Positions 48,239 to 57,431 of a DNA stretch of 64,000 nucleotides are shown here, piece by piece. This stretch comes from Streptomyces griseus (GTDB lineage Bacteria > Actinomycetota > Actinomycetes > Streptomycetales > Streptomycetaceae): contig NZ_MDKB01000001.1 of NCBI RefSeq assembly GCF_001715295.1, positions 990,649 through 1,054,648 on the forward strand. The letters are read 5' to 3'. The position numbers and the translations under genes were made by a program. Within the stretch, counting starts at the first letter, position 1; every line of letters begins with the position of its first letter. The notes under the pieces are model-generated. The model was not told the origin of the DNA. It saw nothing but the letters and a program-made list of their open reading frames with translations, and did no database searches.

Positions 48239-50422
48239 TCAGACCCGGGCGGCCAGCCGCCGCTGCTCCTCCTCGACGATGCGCCGGGCGAGCGTCCCGT
48301 CCGACACGTCGACGGCGTCGGGCGTCGCCTCGGCGACCTCGCTGCGCCGCGCGTAGGCGTCGAAGAGCCGGTCCTTACGTGCCAGGATGTCCAGAATCCG
48401 CTGGTCGACGCTGTCCGCCGCGAGCAGCCGGTGGACGCGGACCGTCCGTATCTGCCCCATGCGGTGGACCCTCGCGACGGCCTGGCGCTCCGTCGTGGGC
48501 TTGATCTGGGGCTCGCACAGGATGACGACCGAAGCCGCCTGGATGTTGAGCCCGACACCGCCGGCCTGTATCTGGCCCAGCAGGACGGCGTGCCCCTCCG
48601 CCGCGCCGAACGCGTCGACCAGCTCCTGACGGCGGGCCGGCGGGACACTTCCGGAGACCGGCCCGAACACGCCCTGCCCCAAGGCGTCGCCCACGGTCCG
48701 CAGTACGTCCCGGAAGCAGGAGAAGACCACGACCTTCAGGCCGTTGGCCTCGGCCTCCGCCACCAGCTCGCACAGCCGGTTCAGCTTCGCCGAGGTCGCG
48801 GGGCGGGCGTACGCGGCACGGCGCATCCGCATGAAGTGCCCGGAGCCGACCGCCTCGCGGTAGGCCTCGAGGTCGGCGGCGGAGAACTCCTCCCACTCGT
48901 CGGCCTGCACCAGCGCCGGGAGTTCGCCGAGGACGTCGACCTGGTTGCGCCGCAGGTAGGCCGGGGCGACGGCTCTGCGGAAGGCGTGCGAGCCGGCGAC
49001 GCCGTGCGTGGCGGTGACGGCGGGGGCGAGTTCGGGGCGCAGCTGGCGCACCAGGCTCCGGAACTCCTCGACCCGGTTCTCCATCGGGGTGCCGGTCAGG
49101 AACAGTACGCGTTCGGTGTGCTCCGTCCAGGCGGCGACGGCACGGGCGCGCCGGGTCGCGGGATTCTTCACGAAGTGGGCCTCGTCCACGACCACCATCC
49201 CGGGGCGGACCCCGCAACCGGGCCCGGCCGGCAGGCCGTTCAGCGCGTCGAAGGTGGTCAAGGCCACCCCGCCGCCCGCGCGCCACTCCTCGAACGCGTC
49301 CGCCCGCCCGGCGCCGTGCACCGGCACGGCCCGCAGGGTGGAGCGCGCCCGGACCTCCCGCCCCCAGTTGATCAGTACGCTCGCCGGGCACACCACCAGG
49401 AAGTGGGACTCGCCGTGCGCGGCGAGGTGGGCCAGTGCCGCGATGGCCTGCACGGTCTTCCCGAGCCCCATCTCGTCCCCGAGGATCACCCGCTTCCGGG
49501 CGAGCGCGAAGCGCGCGCCGAAGGACTGGTAGCCGCGCAGGGAGACCCGCAGATGGGTGTCGTCGAGGCGGAGGCCCCGGACCCGGTCCGCCATCGCGGC
49601 GGGCAGGAAGCCCTCGGCGGCCTCCCGGTCGGGGCCGGCACCGGACAGTTCGGCGAGCAGGCTGTAGTACTCCGCCGACCGCAGCTCGAAGTCGACCCAT
49701 GCCTCGGCGGGCGAGGCGGGGGAACGCAGCAGGTCCACCGACACCTGACCGAACAGCAGCGGCAGGTCACGTGCCGACGCCTCGTCCAGCGCGGCCCGCA
49801 GGGCGGCCACGGCCGCCAGCGCCCGCGCACGTGCCGCCCGCCCCGAGACCAGCAGGCGCACCCTGCTCCCCGCCGGTGCGGCCGCCGCCAGCAGCGGCCC
49901 CAGCTCCGCGGCGAGACGCCGTGCGGCGACGGCCGCCCGGCGGGCGTCGTCACCCGCCCCGGCGAGCCGGTGCAGCGCCACGACCAGCGCGGTCGTGGCC
50001 GTGTCCGCAGCGTCCACGTCCAGCCGTACGGCGACCGTGTCCCGGACCGCGTGCGCGATCTGCCCGGCGGCCGCCAGGGCCTGGTCGGCCGTCTGCGCCC
50101 CGACACCGGGGATCTGGCGGAGCTCGTAGCGCCCGGCGGCGTGGACCTGGCCGACGGTCGTGTATCCGGCCTGCTCCAGGGCGCCCAGCCGCAGCCTGCC
50201 CTCGGTGACCTCGCCCAGCCGGGCAGCGGGGATGCCCGCGATCTCCCGGCCGACGAGGGAGTCCAGGAGAGGGGCCAGCGCGGCCTGCGCGGCCTCCACG
50301 GCCCGGGCGTGGTCGGCGAGGACCGCGCCGGCCGCCGCGGAGAGCCGCCGGGCCCCGTCGAGCAGTTCGCGGGCCTCTCTCCCCGTGGGCGCGTGGGCGC
50401 CCGTGGGTCCGGCCTGTGTCAT
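48239..50422 (-). CDS. SNF2-family DNA helicase/ATPase
   Basis: The 727-residue protein has an N-terminal region (about 1-280) with a helix-hairpin-helix-like LRQIPGVGAQTADQAL (about 103-118), then an SNF2 motor: Walker A GDEMGLGKTVQA (about 313), VVVDEAH (about 407), LTGTPMENRVEEF, and the helicase C lobe with VVVFSCFRDVLRTV, QIQAGGVGLNIQAAS and VHRMGQ. The fold remodels protein-DNA complexes; the HhH suggests DNA binding. ATG 50422 has AAGGA 6 nt upstream. It is tail-to-tail with the laccase gene. Possible role in repair (inference). Confidence 0.9.
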   Translation of the reverse strand: MTQAGPTGAHAPTGREARELLDGARRLSAAAGAVLADHARAVEAAQAALAPLLDSLVGREIAGIPAARLGEVTEGRLRLGALEQAGYTTVGQVHAAGRYELRQIPGVGAQTADQALAAAGQIAHAVRDTVAVRLDVDAADTATTALVVALHRLAGAGDDARRAAVAARRLAAELGPLLAAAAPAGSRVRLLVSGRAARARALAAVAALRAALDEASARDLPLLFGQVSVDLLRSPASPAEAWVDFELRSAEYYSLLAELSGAGPDREAAEGFLPAAMADRVRGLRLDDTHLRVSLRGYQSFGARFALARKRVILGDEMGLGKTVQAIAALAHLAAHGESHFLVVCPASVLINWGREVRARSTLRAVPVHGAGRADAFEEWRAGGGVALTTFDALNGLPAGPGCGVRPGMVVVDEAHFVKNPATRRARAVAAWTEHTERVLFLTGTPMENRVEEFRSLVRQLRPELAPAVTATHGVAGSHAFRRAVAPAYLRRNQVDVLGELPALVQADEWEEFSAADLEAYREAVGSGHFMRMRRAAYARPATSAKLNRLCELVAEAEANGLKVVVFSCFRDVLRTVGDALGQGVFGPVSGSVPPARRQELVDAFGAAEGHAVLLGQIQAGGVGLNIQAASVVILCEPQIKPTTERQAVARVHRMGQIRTVRVHRLLAADSVDQRILDILARKDRLFDAYARRSEVAEATPDAVDVSDGTLARRIVEEEQRRLAARV

Positions 50423-50627
50423 GTACGTCCTTCTGTCCCCGCGGTTCCACCCCGGCCGTGCACCGGCTGCCCGGCCGCCTCCCATGCTCCCACGTGCCTG
50501 GTTCGCGGTTCGGCGCGAACTGCGGTCGCCGGTCCCCGGTGCGAGACTCGATGCGGGAGACACCGGGGAGGGAGCGCTCTGTCCGAACAGACAGGGGAGA
50601 CGGCGAGAAACGCTGAAGGAGCACACC

Positions 50628-51425
50628 ATGCTCGATCCGGCCTTCGTGACCGGCGCACCCAACTGGATCGACCTCGGCACACCCGACCTGGACGCGGCGA
50701 CGGCCTTCTACCACGGCCTCTTCGGCTGGGAACTGGCGCCCGGTGGTCCCGAGACGGGCGGATACGGGACGTACCGGCTGAACGGCAGGACGGTCGCGGG
50801 CGCCATGACCGTGCCGGAGGACCAGGGCAGGCCCGCCTGGTCGGTCTACTTCCAGACACCTGACGCGGACGCGACCGCGAGGACGGTCGAGCAGGCGGGC
50901 GGCACCGCGGCGTTCCCTCCGATGGACGTCCTGGACTACGGGCGCATGGGCGGCTTCACGGACAACGCCGGCGCGTACTTCGGCGTCTGGCAGCCGGGGA
51001 CCAACACCGGCCTCGGCATGATCATGGAGCCTGGTTCGCTGCTCTGGTCCGAGCTCTACACCCCGGACGTCCCCGCGGCCGCCGCGTTCTTCACCACCGT
51101 CTTCGGGTGGCAGACCGGGGGGATGGCGTTCCCCGGCGGCACCTACACGATGGTCCGGCCGGCGGGCACGGAGAACGACGCCGCGTGGTTCGGCGGTCTC
51201 GTCCCCCTCGACGACGTGCCGAGCCAGGCCCCGGCGGGCCCGCACTGGCTGCCGTACTTCGCGGTCGAGGACTGCGACGCCGCGGTGGCCGCCGCGGAGC
51301 GGCTGGGCGGCACGGTGACGTCGGCGGCGACGGACATCCCCGAGGTCGGCAGGATCGCCATGTTCGCCGACCCGGCGGGTGCGGCGTTCGCGGTGATCAG
51401 GCCGGCGCCGAGGCAGGAGGGCTGA
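50628..51425 (+). CDS. VOC (glyoxalase/bleomycin-resistance) family protein
   Basis: The 265-residue protein has two tandem VOC domains: PNWIDLGTPDLDAATAFYHGLFGWEL (residues 10-35) and LWSELYTPDVPAAAAFFTTVFGWQT (about 142), each with the beta-alpha-beta-beta-beta pattern, ending GRIAMFADPAGAAFAVIRP. Such proteins bind or isomerise small molecules with a metal or act as antibiotic-binding proteins. Closest to the Streptomyces hydroxylase-like VOC group. ATG 50628 follows GAAGGAG. Divergent from the helicase. Confidence 0.88.
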   Translation: MLDPAFVTGAPNWIDLGTPDLDAATAFYHGLFGWELAPGGPETGGYGTYRLNGRTVAGAMTVPEDQGRPAWSVYFQTPDADATARTVEQAGGTAAFPPMDVLDYGRMGGFTDNAGAYFGVWQPGTNTGLGMIMEPGSLLWSELYTPDVPAAAAFFTTVFGWQTGGMAFPGGTYTMVRPAGTENDAAWFGGLVPLDDVPSQAPAGPHWLPYFAVEDCDAAVAAAERLGGTVTSAATDIPEVGRIAMFADPAGAAFAVIRPAPRQEG

Positions 51426-51587
51426 ACGGCGGGGCACCAGGGGCCTACGGTGGTCGTGCCCTCTCCGGGCCGGTGGCGGTCCGGGACGCGGTCGCCGCCC
51501 GCCCGGCCGGCGTTCCGTGCGCCGGGCCGCGGCGGAATTGACGCGTCGTTGATCACTTGTTTATCGCCACCGGGCACTGTGGGCCCC

Positions 51588-51842
51588 ATGCTGATCAACA
51601 CCATGACCGACGACGCGCTGGCCTGGCGGGAGACGGCGTTGTGCGCACAGGCCGGACCCGAGTTCTTCTTCCCGGCGCCGGGCAGCTCCACCCGCGAGGC
51701 CAAGCAGCTGTGCAACGCCTGCGAAGGCCGGGTCGCCTGCCTGGAGTACGCGCTCGCCCACGACGAGCGCTTCGGCGTGTGGGGCGGGCTCTCCGAGAAG
51801 GAGCGGGAGCAACTGCGCAGAGGCCGCGTGCAGCGCGGCTGA
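51588..51842 (+). CDS. WhiB-family Fe-S transcription factor
   Basis: The 84-residue protein has the four WhiB cysteines (ALCAQ..., CNAC with CxxC spacing, then CLEYAL) that bind a [4Fe-4S] cluster and the GVWGGLSEKERE turn, followed by a basic tail. ATG 51588 or 51603 (MTDDALAW) can be the start; no strong ribosome site is visible. The upstream region is AT-rich (TTGATCACTTGTTTATC), a likely promoter. Which Wbl subclass is unclear. Confidence 0.9.
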   Translation: MLINTMTDDALAWRETALCAQAGPEFFFPAPGSSTREAKQLCNACEGRVACLEYALAHDERFGVWGGLSEKEREQLRRGRVQRG

Positions 51843-51870
51843 ACCGGCCCCGCAGCGGTCGGGACGGCCG

Positions 51871-51888
51871 GGGGCCTGACCGGGCCCC
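51871..51888. terminator. Hairpin between the WhiB-like and chitosanase genes
   Basis: GGGGCC-N6-GGCCCC between two convergent genes, 28 bp after the WhiB stop. Short stem, no T tract. Confidence 0.45.
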
Positions 51889-51945
51889 ACGCCGGGGGAC
51901 GCGGGTCGGCGGACGGTGCGGGGGCCTCGTGAACAGGGGACCGCG

Positions 51946-52845
51946 TCAGGAGATGCGGAACTCCTCGCCGTACACCCGCCACACCAGCGGCGGTTCCAGC
52001 TCCAGATTGCCCGCGGAGAGGAACACCCGCTGGGCCGTGTCGATCCGCGTCGTGTCGCGCTGCACCTTCCGCGCCGTGATCGCCGCCCGGCCCGCGTCGA
52101 GGAACGCGCCGAGGTACGTCTCCTCGTCGCCGCCCTCCGCCGCCGTGTCCGCCTGCGCCATCGCGGCGTCGCGGATGCCGTAGAAGCCGTTCGCCTCGAC
52201 GCCCGGTCCGTGCAGCACCATCGCGTCGTAGTAGAGGAACTGCCCCAGGGTGCCGAGGCCGTCCAGCTTCGCCAGCCGCACGGCGGGATCGAAGTACAGC
52301 CTGTCCCGGGTGGCGTCCTGAGCCGTACGGAACGCGGGGTCCCCGGCCGCCTCCCGCCATGCCGCTGTGAAGCCGGGGTCCAGGCCCTCGTGCGAGTCGC
52401 TGCCGTCCACCGCGCGCAGCGCCGGGAGGAACGGGGCGAGCGGGTTGTCCGGATGGTCCTCCGTGTACGCCTCGACCAGCTGCAGCATGTCGTTCGTGCC
52501 GGAGGAGAACCCGATGATCCCGGCGGTGTAGCCGTTGCCGTCGCCGACGTCGTCGATCGCCCCGTACAGGCCGCGCCAGTTGAGGGTGGAGGCCTCGGCG
52601 CTCGCCACCAGCCGGGACGCGATCTCCTTCGTCCGGGGGGCGGCGAGTCCGGGCGGCAGGGCCTTCAGCTCCTCGGCGTGCTCGTCGGCCCGGGCGGCCC
52701 CCTCCGGAACGGCCTGGGCGGTGTTCGGCGACCCGGAGGGCAACGGCGAGAGCGCGGGCGGTTCGGAATCGCCGCTGCTGAACAGGATCGACACGACGAT
52801 GGCGACCGGCGCACCGAAGAGAAAAAGACGCGTCACAGGCTTCAC
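51946..52845 (-). CDS. Chitosanase, glycoside hydrolase family 46
   Basis: The 299-residue protein has an N-terminal hydrophobic segment (about 5-24), so it is secreted or anchored, and the GH46 fold. Catalytic Glu84 (SAEAS) and Asp102 (GDGNGYTAG) align with Glu22 and Asp40 of the Streptomyces N174 chitosanase, and DRLYFDPAVRLAKLDGLGTLGQFLYYDAMVLHGPG matches the family core. It hydrolyses beta-1,4 links in chitosan outside the cell. GTG 52845 gives the usual length; no clear ribosome site, so GTG 52836 or a leaderless start is possible. Confidence 0.9.
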   Translation of the reverse strand: MKPVTRLFLFGAPVAIVVSILFSSGDSEPPALSPLPSGSPNTAQAVPEGAARADEHAEELKALPPGLAAPRTKEIASRLVASAEASTLNWRGLYGAIDDVGDGNGYTAGIIGFSSGTNDMLQLVEAYTEDHPDNPLAPFLPALRAVDGSDSHEGLDPGFTAAWREAAGDPAFRTAQDATRDRLYFDPAVRLAKLDGLGTLGQFLYYDAMVLHGPGVEANGFYGIRDAAMAQADTAAEGGDEETYLGAFLDAGRAAITARKVQRDTTRIDTAQRVFLSAGNLELEPPLVWRVYGEEFRIS

Positions 52846-52920
52846 CCGGCACAGGGTACGTTCCGCGATGTCGTGGGGTGAGCCGGGGAGGAGCTCGCGC
52901 TTCCACCCGCGCGGAACGGC

Positions 52921-52958
52921 CCGGCGACCGGGCGGCGGGTCCGCCACCCGGTCGCCGG
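52921..52958 (-). terminator. Strong hairpin downstream of the desaturase gene
   Basis: An 18-bp stem with one mismatch (52921-52938 with 52941-52958) and a 2-nt loop starts 10 bp past the desaturase stop, and ends the leftward transcript before the chitosanase gene. Confidence 0.75.
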
Positions 52959-52968
52959 GCCGTCCGGT

Positions 52969-53943
52969 TCAGCCCTGGGCGCGCGCCGCCACGCGGGCCT
53001 TGCGGGCCGCCAGCTTCTCGTCGAACTTCGACGCCTCGCTGTCGAGACCGCTCATGTACAGACCCAGTTCCTCCTGAGCCTTGAGGCCCTCGGGGCCCAG
53101 GCCGTCGATGTCGAGGACCTTCAGGTAGCGCAGGACGGGCTGGATCACGTCGTCGTGGTGGATGCGCATGTTGTAGATCTCGCCGATCGCCATCTGCGCG
53201 GCGGCGCGCTCGAAGCCGGGCATCCCGTGGCCGGGCATCCGGAAGTTCACCACGACGTCCCGCACGGACTGCATGGTGAGGTCCGGGGCGAGCTCGAAGG
53301 CAGCGCCCAGCAGATTGCGGTAGAAGACCATGTGCAGGTTCTCGTCGGTGGCGATCCGCGCCAGCATCCGGTCGCAGACCGGGTCGCCCGACTGGTGGCC
53401 GGTGTTGCGGTGCGACACACGGGTCGCCAGCTCCTGGAAGGCGACGTACGCCACGGAGTGCAGCATCGAGTGGCGGTTGTCGGACTCGAAGCCCTCCGCC
53501 ATGTGCGCCATGCGGAACTGCTCGAGCTTGTCCGGGTCCACGGCGCGGGAGGTGAGCAGGTAGTCACGCATGACGATGCCGTGCCGGCCCTCCTCCGCGG
53601 TCCAGCGGTGCACCCAGGTGCCCCAGGCGCCGTCGCGGCCGAACAGCGAGGCGATCTCGTGGTGGTAACTGGGGAGGTTGTCCTCGGTCAGCAGGTTCAC
53701 GACGAGCGCGATCCGGCCGATGTCGGTGACCTTGGACTGGCTCGTCTCCCACGCCTCGCCGTCCTCGAAGACGCCGGGGAAGTTCCGGCCGTCCGAGAAG
53801 GGGACGTACTCGTGGGGCATCCAGTCCTTGGCGACCTTGAGATGGCGGTTGAGTTCCTTCTCCACCACCTCTTCCAGCGCGTACAGCAGTTGGGCGTCTG
53901 TCCACGCCTTCGGACTGCCGAGGTGGGGAGAGGTGATCGTCAC
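52969..53943 (-). CDS. Acyl-ACP desaturase (diiron, DesA type)
   Basis: The 324-residue enzyme has the diiron ligands of soluble fatty-acid desaturases: E87 and H94 in LLTEDNLPSYHH, EEGRH (117-121), and DENLH (200-204) with the second ExxH. It introduces a cis double bond into acyl-ACP in the cytoplasm. The GTG start at 53943 is preceded by GGAG. A TetR-like operator lies 24-60 bp upstream. C-terminal 30 residues are helical and charged. Confidence 0.92.
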   Translation of the reverse strand: MTITSPHLGSPKAWTDAQLLYALEEVVEKELNRHLKVAKDWMPHEYVPFSDGRNFPGVFEDGEAWETSQSKVTDIGRIALVVNLLTEDNLPSYHHEIASLFGRDGAWGTWVHRWTAEEGRHGIVMRDYLLTSRAVDPDKLEQFRMAHMAEGFESDNRHSMLHSVAYVAFQELATRVSHRNTGHQSGDPVCDRMLARIATDENLHMVFYRNLLGAAFELAPDLTMQSVRDVVVNFRMPGHGMPGFERAAAQMAIGEIYNMRIHHDDVIQPVLRYLKVLDIDGLGPEGLKAQEELGLYMSGLDSEASKFDEKLAARKARVAARAQG

Positions 53944-53966
53944 GGGGGCTCCTGGGGACGGGAGAA

Positions 53967-54003
53967 TTACCTACGGCTTCGTAGGTTACGTGACCGTAGG
54001 TTA
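53967..54003. promoter_or_regulatory. Operator with three CCTACG/CGTAGG half-sites upstream of the desaturase gene
   Basis: TTACCTACG-GCTT-CGTAGGTTA is an 8/9 inverted repeat at 53967-53988, and CGTAGGTTA is repeated directly at 53995-54003, 15 bp further on. This looks like a TetR-family site covering the desaturase promoter. The regulator is not in the window. Confidence 0.7.
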
Positions 54004-54410
54004 AGGCGGCGGTAAGGCGATCGCCAAGCCCGGTGCCGGCGGAACCCCTGAGGCCGGCCGCATCGGCGCACGTCACGGGCGCCCGGGGAGGGGGAGGTCA
54101 CAGATCCGCCCCGGGCCCGGACGCGGCGGTGCACCTGGAGGACATGAGGGAGAAAGGGCGAGGGCAAGGGCCTGCCGGCCGCGTCGCGGAAGCACGGAGG
54201 CGGGGCCGCACACCGGTCGGCACCGGCCCGTGCGCGGGACCACGGAACAGCAGGCGGCGCGGGTACGACCCCCTTCGGACCTGGAGCACCGTCGTCCTGC
54301 GGCGCCCGGGGACGCCGGAGACAGCGGGGGCGGCCACGTCACGGGCGGGCTCTCCCGGCATGCCACCGGACCGCGGTGGGGCCGCCGGCCGCTTCGGCCC
54401 GGGTGGGCGG
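54004..54410. other. Intergenic region, no gene seen
   Basis: About 400 bp between the desaturase promoter and the SsgD-like gene stop. Frames are Arg/Pro/Gly-rich without ribosome sites; no hairpin stands out. Confidence 0.4.
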
Positions 54411-54827
54411 TCAGGCGGCGCCGCCCAGCAGTTCGGTCAGTCCGCGGTCCAGGTCCAGGAAGCGGTGCTCGTCCCCCACCGGAACCAGCTCCTGCACCCG
54501 CTGCAGGAAGCGGCGCAGCTCCGTCGTGCGGACGTGCACCATGGCGATGCCCTCGACGGCGTGGAACTCCAGGACGGTACGGTCGTACCCGAAGGGCCGT
54601 ACGCGGACGTCGCCGAGACCTGCGGCTCCCTCGATCCCCGTCGCCAGGAGTTCACGGGAGAACTCCCAGGACACCTCGGCGCCTTCGAGGGTCGCCGGTG
54701 CCGGGAACGCCATCCGGACCGCGAAGGGGTCCCGGAGGTCGTAGTGCAAGGTGGCGGGCAGGGTTTCCATCCGTGGAGCGGATGCGACCATGCGGGCCTG
54801 CACGGACTGCTCGATAACGCTGGACAA
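54411..54827 (-). CDS. ssgD: SsgA-like sporulation/cell-division protein (SsgD type)
   Basis: The 138-residue protein is an SsgA-like protein (SALP): LHYDLRDPFAVRMAFPAPATLEGAEVSWEFSRELL, GDVRVRPFGYDRTVLEFHAVEG and ELRRFLQRVQELVPVGDEHRFLDLDRGL. SALPs guide septum site and wall synthesis in Streptomyces development. The N-terminus SSVIEQSVQARMVASAPRMETLPATLHYD fits SsgD best. TTG 54827 is the preferred start because GAGAGGGAGCAG precedes it; ATG 54866 would place that site inside the gene. The ssgD assignment is less sure than the family. Confidence 0.82.
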   Translation of the reverse strand: MSSVIEQSVQARMVASAPRMETLPATLHYDLRDPFAVRMAFPAPATLEGAEVSWEFSRELLATGIEGAAGLGDVRVRPFGYDRTVLEFHAVEGIAMVHVRTTELRRFLQRVQELVPVGDEHRFLDLDRGLTELLGGAA

Positions 54828-55007
54828 GACCTGCTCCCTCTCGCCTCGTGGAACCGTTCCCGGCATTGGAGTAGACGACGGAACGCCTCGATCCGTGCCC
54901 CGGCCGGCCGCGTGAGCTGCGTCACCGGCCGGCGTATCCGATCACCTGCCCCGTTTCGCCCGGGGCACCCTGGACGGCCCACGGCCCGTCGACTAGCTTC
55001 CAGCGCC

Positions 55008-56153
55008 ATGAAGGCGATGGGGAAGACGAGACGACTGATGTCCCTGGGGTTGTGCGGCGCCGCGGTGACCGCCGCGCTGGCCGTGCCGCCCGTGCAGGCC
55101 GCACCGTCCGCGGCCGCCGCACGTTCCGCACCGCCCGCCTCCTCGGTGGTGGAGGGCCGGGCCGCCCCGGGGGAGCAGCGGCGGGTGCCCGGGTGGACAC
55201 TGACGGAGACGGGCACGGAGGCGCGCTTCCGCGGCCTCGCCGCCGTCAGCCGCAGTGCGGCCTGGGTCGCGGGCTCGCGGGGCACGGTGCTGCGGACGGA
55301 GGACGGGGGCCGGCACTGGCGCGACGTCTCCCCGGCCGGTGCGGCGGGGCTGGAGTTCCGCGACATCGAGGCCTTCGACGAACGGCGGGCGGTGGCCCTG
55401 GCCATCGGTGAGGGAGAGGCCTCCCGCGTCTTCCGCACCGACGACGGCGGGACGACCTGGGCCGAGTCCTTCCGCAACACCGACGCACGGGCGTTCTACG
55501 ACTGCCTGACCTTCTTCGACAGCCGTCACGGGCTGGCGATGAGTGACCCGGTGGACGGACGCTTCCGCATCCTGTCGACCTCGGACGGCGGGCGGAACTG
55601 GCGGGTCCTGCCCGACGCCGGGATGCCCCTCGCGCTGCCCGGCGAGGCGGGGTTCGCGGCGGGCGGCCAGTGCCTCGTCAGCGCCGGATCCAGGGACGTC
55701 TGGCTGGCCACCGGCGGAGCGGCCGCCGCACGCGTGCTGCACTCCGCCGACCGCGGTCTGACGTGGACCGCGACGGCCGCCACCATCCCGGCGGGCGATC
55801 CGGCGCGCGGTGTCTTCGGACTCGCCTTCCGCGACCGTACGCACGGCATCGCGGTCGGAGGCGACTACCGGGCCGACCAGGCCTCTCCCGAGGCCGCGGC
55901 CGTCACGGGCGACGCGGGCCGCAGCTGGCGCCGCGCCTCTGCACCGCCCCCCGCCTACCGCTCCGGCGTGGCCTGGCTCCCGCACAGCCGGTCGTCGGCG
56001 GTGGCGGTCGGTCCGAGCGGCACGGACCTCACGCGGGACGGCGGGCGCACCTGGAGCACCGTGGACACGGGTTCCTACGACACCGCGGACTGCGCTCCCG
56101 GGGGCGGCTGCTGGGCCTCCGGCGAGAAGGGGCGCGTCGCGCGGATGCGATGA
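55008..56153 (+). CDS. Secreted YCF48/BNR-repeat beta-propeller protein
   Basis: The 381-residue protein has a signal peptide (about 1-32) and repeated beta-propeller blades with DGGRHWRDVSP, DDGGTTWAESF, SDGGRNWRVLP, ADRGLTWTATA, GDAGRSWRRAS and RDGGRTWSTVD, each an Asp-box. This fits the YCF48-like/sialidase-type Asp-box family. It could be a non-enzymatic assembly factor or a glycosidase; no full sialidase active-site set is recognised. ATG is chosen at the first Met of the signal; the longer open frame upstream overlaps the ssgD gene. Confidence 0.82.
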   Translation: MKAMGKTRRLMSLGLCGAAVTAALAVPPVQAAPSAAAARSAPPASSVVEGRAAPGEQRRVPGWTLTETGTEARFRGLAAVSRSAAWVAGSRGTVLRTEDGGRHWRDVSPAGAAGLEFRDIEAFDERRAVALAIGEGEASRVFRTDDGGTTWAESFRNTDARAFYDCLTFFDSRHGLAMSDPVDGRFRILSTSDGGRNWRVLPDAGMPLALPGEAGFAAGGQCLVSAGSRDVWLATGGAAAARVLHSADRGLTWTATAATIPAGDPARGVFGLAFRDRTHGIAVGGDYRADQASPEAAAVTGDAGRSWRRASAPPPAYRSGVAWLPHSRSSAVAVGPSGTDLTRDGGRTWSTVDTGSYDTADCAPGGGCWASGEKGRVARMR

Positions 56154-56618
56154 CGCGGCAGTCCCGCACGCGGCCGACCCCGCTGCCCGGGCGGCTTCCG
56201 CGGGTACGGGGCGAGGGCCGCTGACGTCTTCGTCACCAGTGGCTCCGTGACCGAGGACGCATACCTGTGCGCGGCCGCGATCGCCTCGATCCGCGCACGG
56301 TCGTCCGCGACGCCACGGATCACGCTCGGGGCTGCTGCCTGCGGAGGCGCTGGACACCCGGCCTCGCAGGGGTGTTCAGCCGGATCACGGGGGTCCGCCG
56401 GCAGGGAGCCGGCGCGTTCCGCCGGGCGGTGCAGGGGAGTTCGGGCACGGGACGTGATCGCAGGGCCGGACCTTCCTGCCCTCCGGCCGGGGGAGCGGCT
56501 CCGGGGACCGGCGCGGAGGACGGCGGGCGGCGGGCGGAGCACACACGCCGGGGCGCTGTGCGGGCCTCCCCTCGCCGTCCCGGGCGGGAGGCCCGCGGAC
56601 CGTAGGATGAGCCGCACC
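56154..56618. other. Intergenic region, no certain gene
   Basis: About 465 bp between the propeller and nuclease genes. A leftward open frame across 56230-56340 has a less biased composition (SVIRGVADDRARIEAIAAAHRY) but no start signal or family; I do not call it. The promoter of the nuclease is somewhere within. Confidence 0.35.
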
Positions 56619-57296
56619 ATGACGACGTTCCGGATGCCCGCCGACGAGGCCGAAGCCCGCGCCGTGCAGGACGCGTTGCGCACCCGCGTGGTCCTCGACG
56701 AACCCGGGCCGCCGCCCGGGACGGGCCGGGTGACCGGGGTCGACGTCGCCTACGACGACGAGCGGGACGTCGTGGTCGCGGCGGCCGTCGTCCTGGACGC
56801 GGCGACCCTCGACGTGGTGGCCGAGTCCACCGCGAGAGGGCGGGTCACCTTCCCCTACGTTCCCGGGCTCCTGGCCTTCCGGGAGATCCCGACCGTGCTG
56901 GCGGCGCTGGAGGCCCTCCCCGCCGACCCCGGGCTCGTCGTCTGCGACGGCTACGGACGGGCGCACCCGCGAAGGTTCGGGCTCGCCAGCCACCTCGGCG
57001 TCCTCACCGGCCTGCCGGTCATCGGCGTGGCGAAGAATCCCTTCACTTTCCGCTACCGGGAACCGGGCCCCGAACGCGGTGACTTCAGCCCGCTCCTGGA
57101 CGGGGACGAGGAGGTGGGGCGGGCGTTGCGCACCCAGCACGCGACCAAGCCCGTGTTCGTCTCCGTCGGCCATCGCACCGGGCTGGACAACGCCTGCGCC
57201 CACACCCTGGCGCTGGCCCGCGACTTCCGTCAGCCGGAGACCACCCGCAGGGCCGACGCGCTGTGCCGGGCCGCGCTGCGGGAAGCGGTCGCCTGA
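56619..57296 (+). CDS. nfi: Endonuclease V (deoxyinosine repair)
   Basis: The 225-residue protein has the EndoV catalytic acids D42 (VTGVDVAYDD), E89 (PYVPGLLAFRE) and D110 (VVCDGYGRAHPRRFG), the same numbering as the well-studied Thermotoga enzyme, plus GVAKN. The third motif has DGYG where many homologues have DGHG or DGNG. It nicks DNA 3' to deoxyinosine. ATG 56619 follows AGGA; ATG 56607 would add 4 residues. Confidence 0.92.
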   Translation: MTTFRMPADEAEARAVQDALRTRVVLDEPGPPPGTGRVTGVDVAYDDERDVVVAAAVVLDAATLDVVAESTARGRVTFPYVPGLLAFREIPTVLAALEALPADPGLVVCDGYGRAHPRRFGLASHLGVLTGLPVIGVAKNPFTFRYREPGPERGDFSPLLDGDEEVGRALRTQHATKPVFVSVGHRTGLDNACAHTLALARDFRQPETTRRADALCRAALREAVA

Positions 57297-57338
57297 ACAG
57301 CGCCGGAGGCGCGTGCGCGGGACGGCTGCCGTACGCAC

Positions 57339-57386
57339 GCCGGATCGTTTCCGCCCGAGTACGCCGGACTGTTTCCGTCTGAGTAC
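57339..57386. repeat. 24-bp tandem repeat upstream of a small membrane protein gene
   Basis: GCCGGATCGTTTCCGCCCGAGTAC (57339-57362) and GCCGGACTGTTTCCGTCTGAGTAC (57363-57386) differ at 4 of 24 positions. The array ends 45 bp before the ATG, so it could be a promoter or operator pair. Confidence 0.7.
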
Positions 57387-57431
57387 ACGGACGGATGTTG
57401 GTTGTCGTACCTATGGGGCAGGCTGATACAC

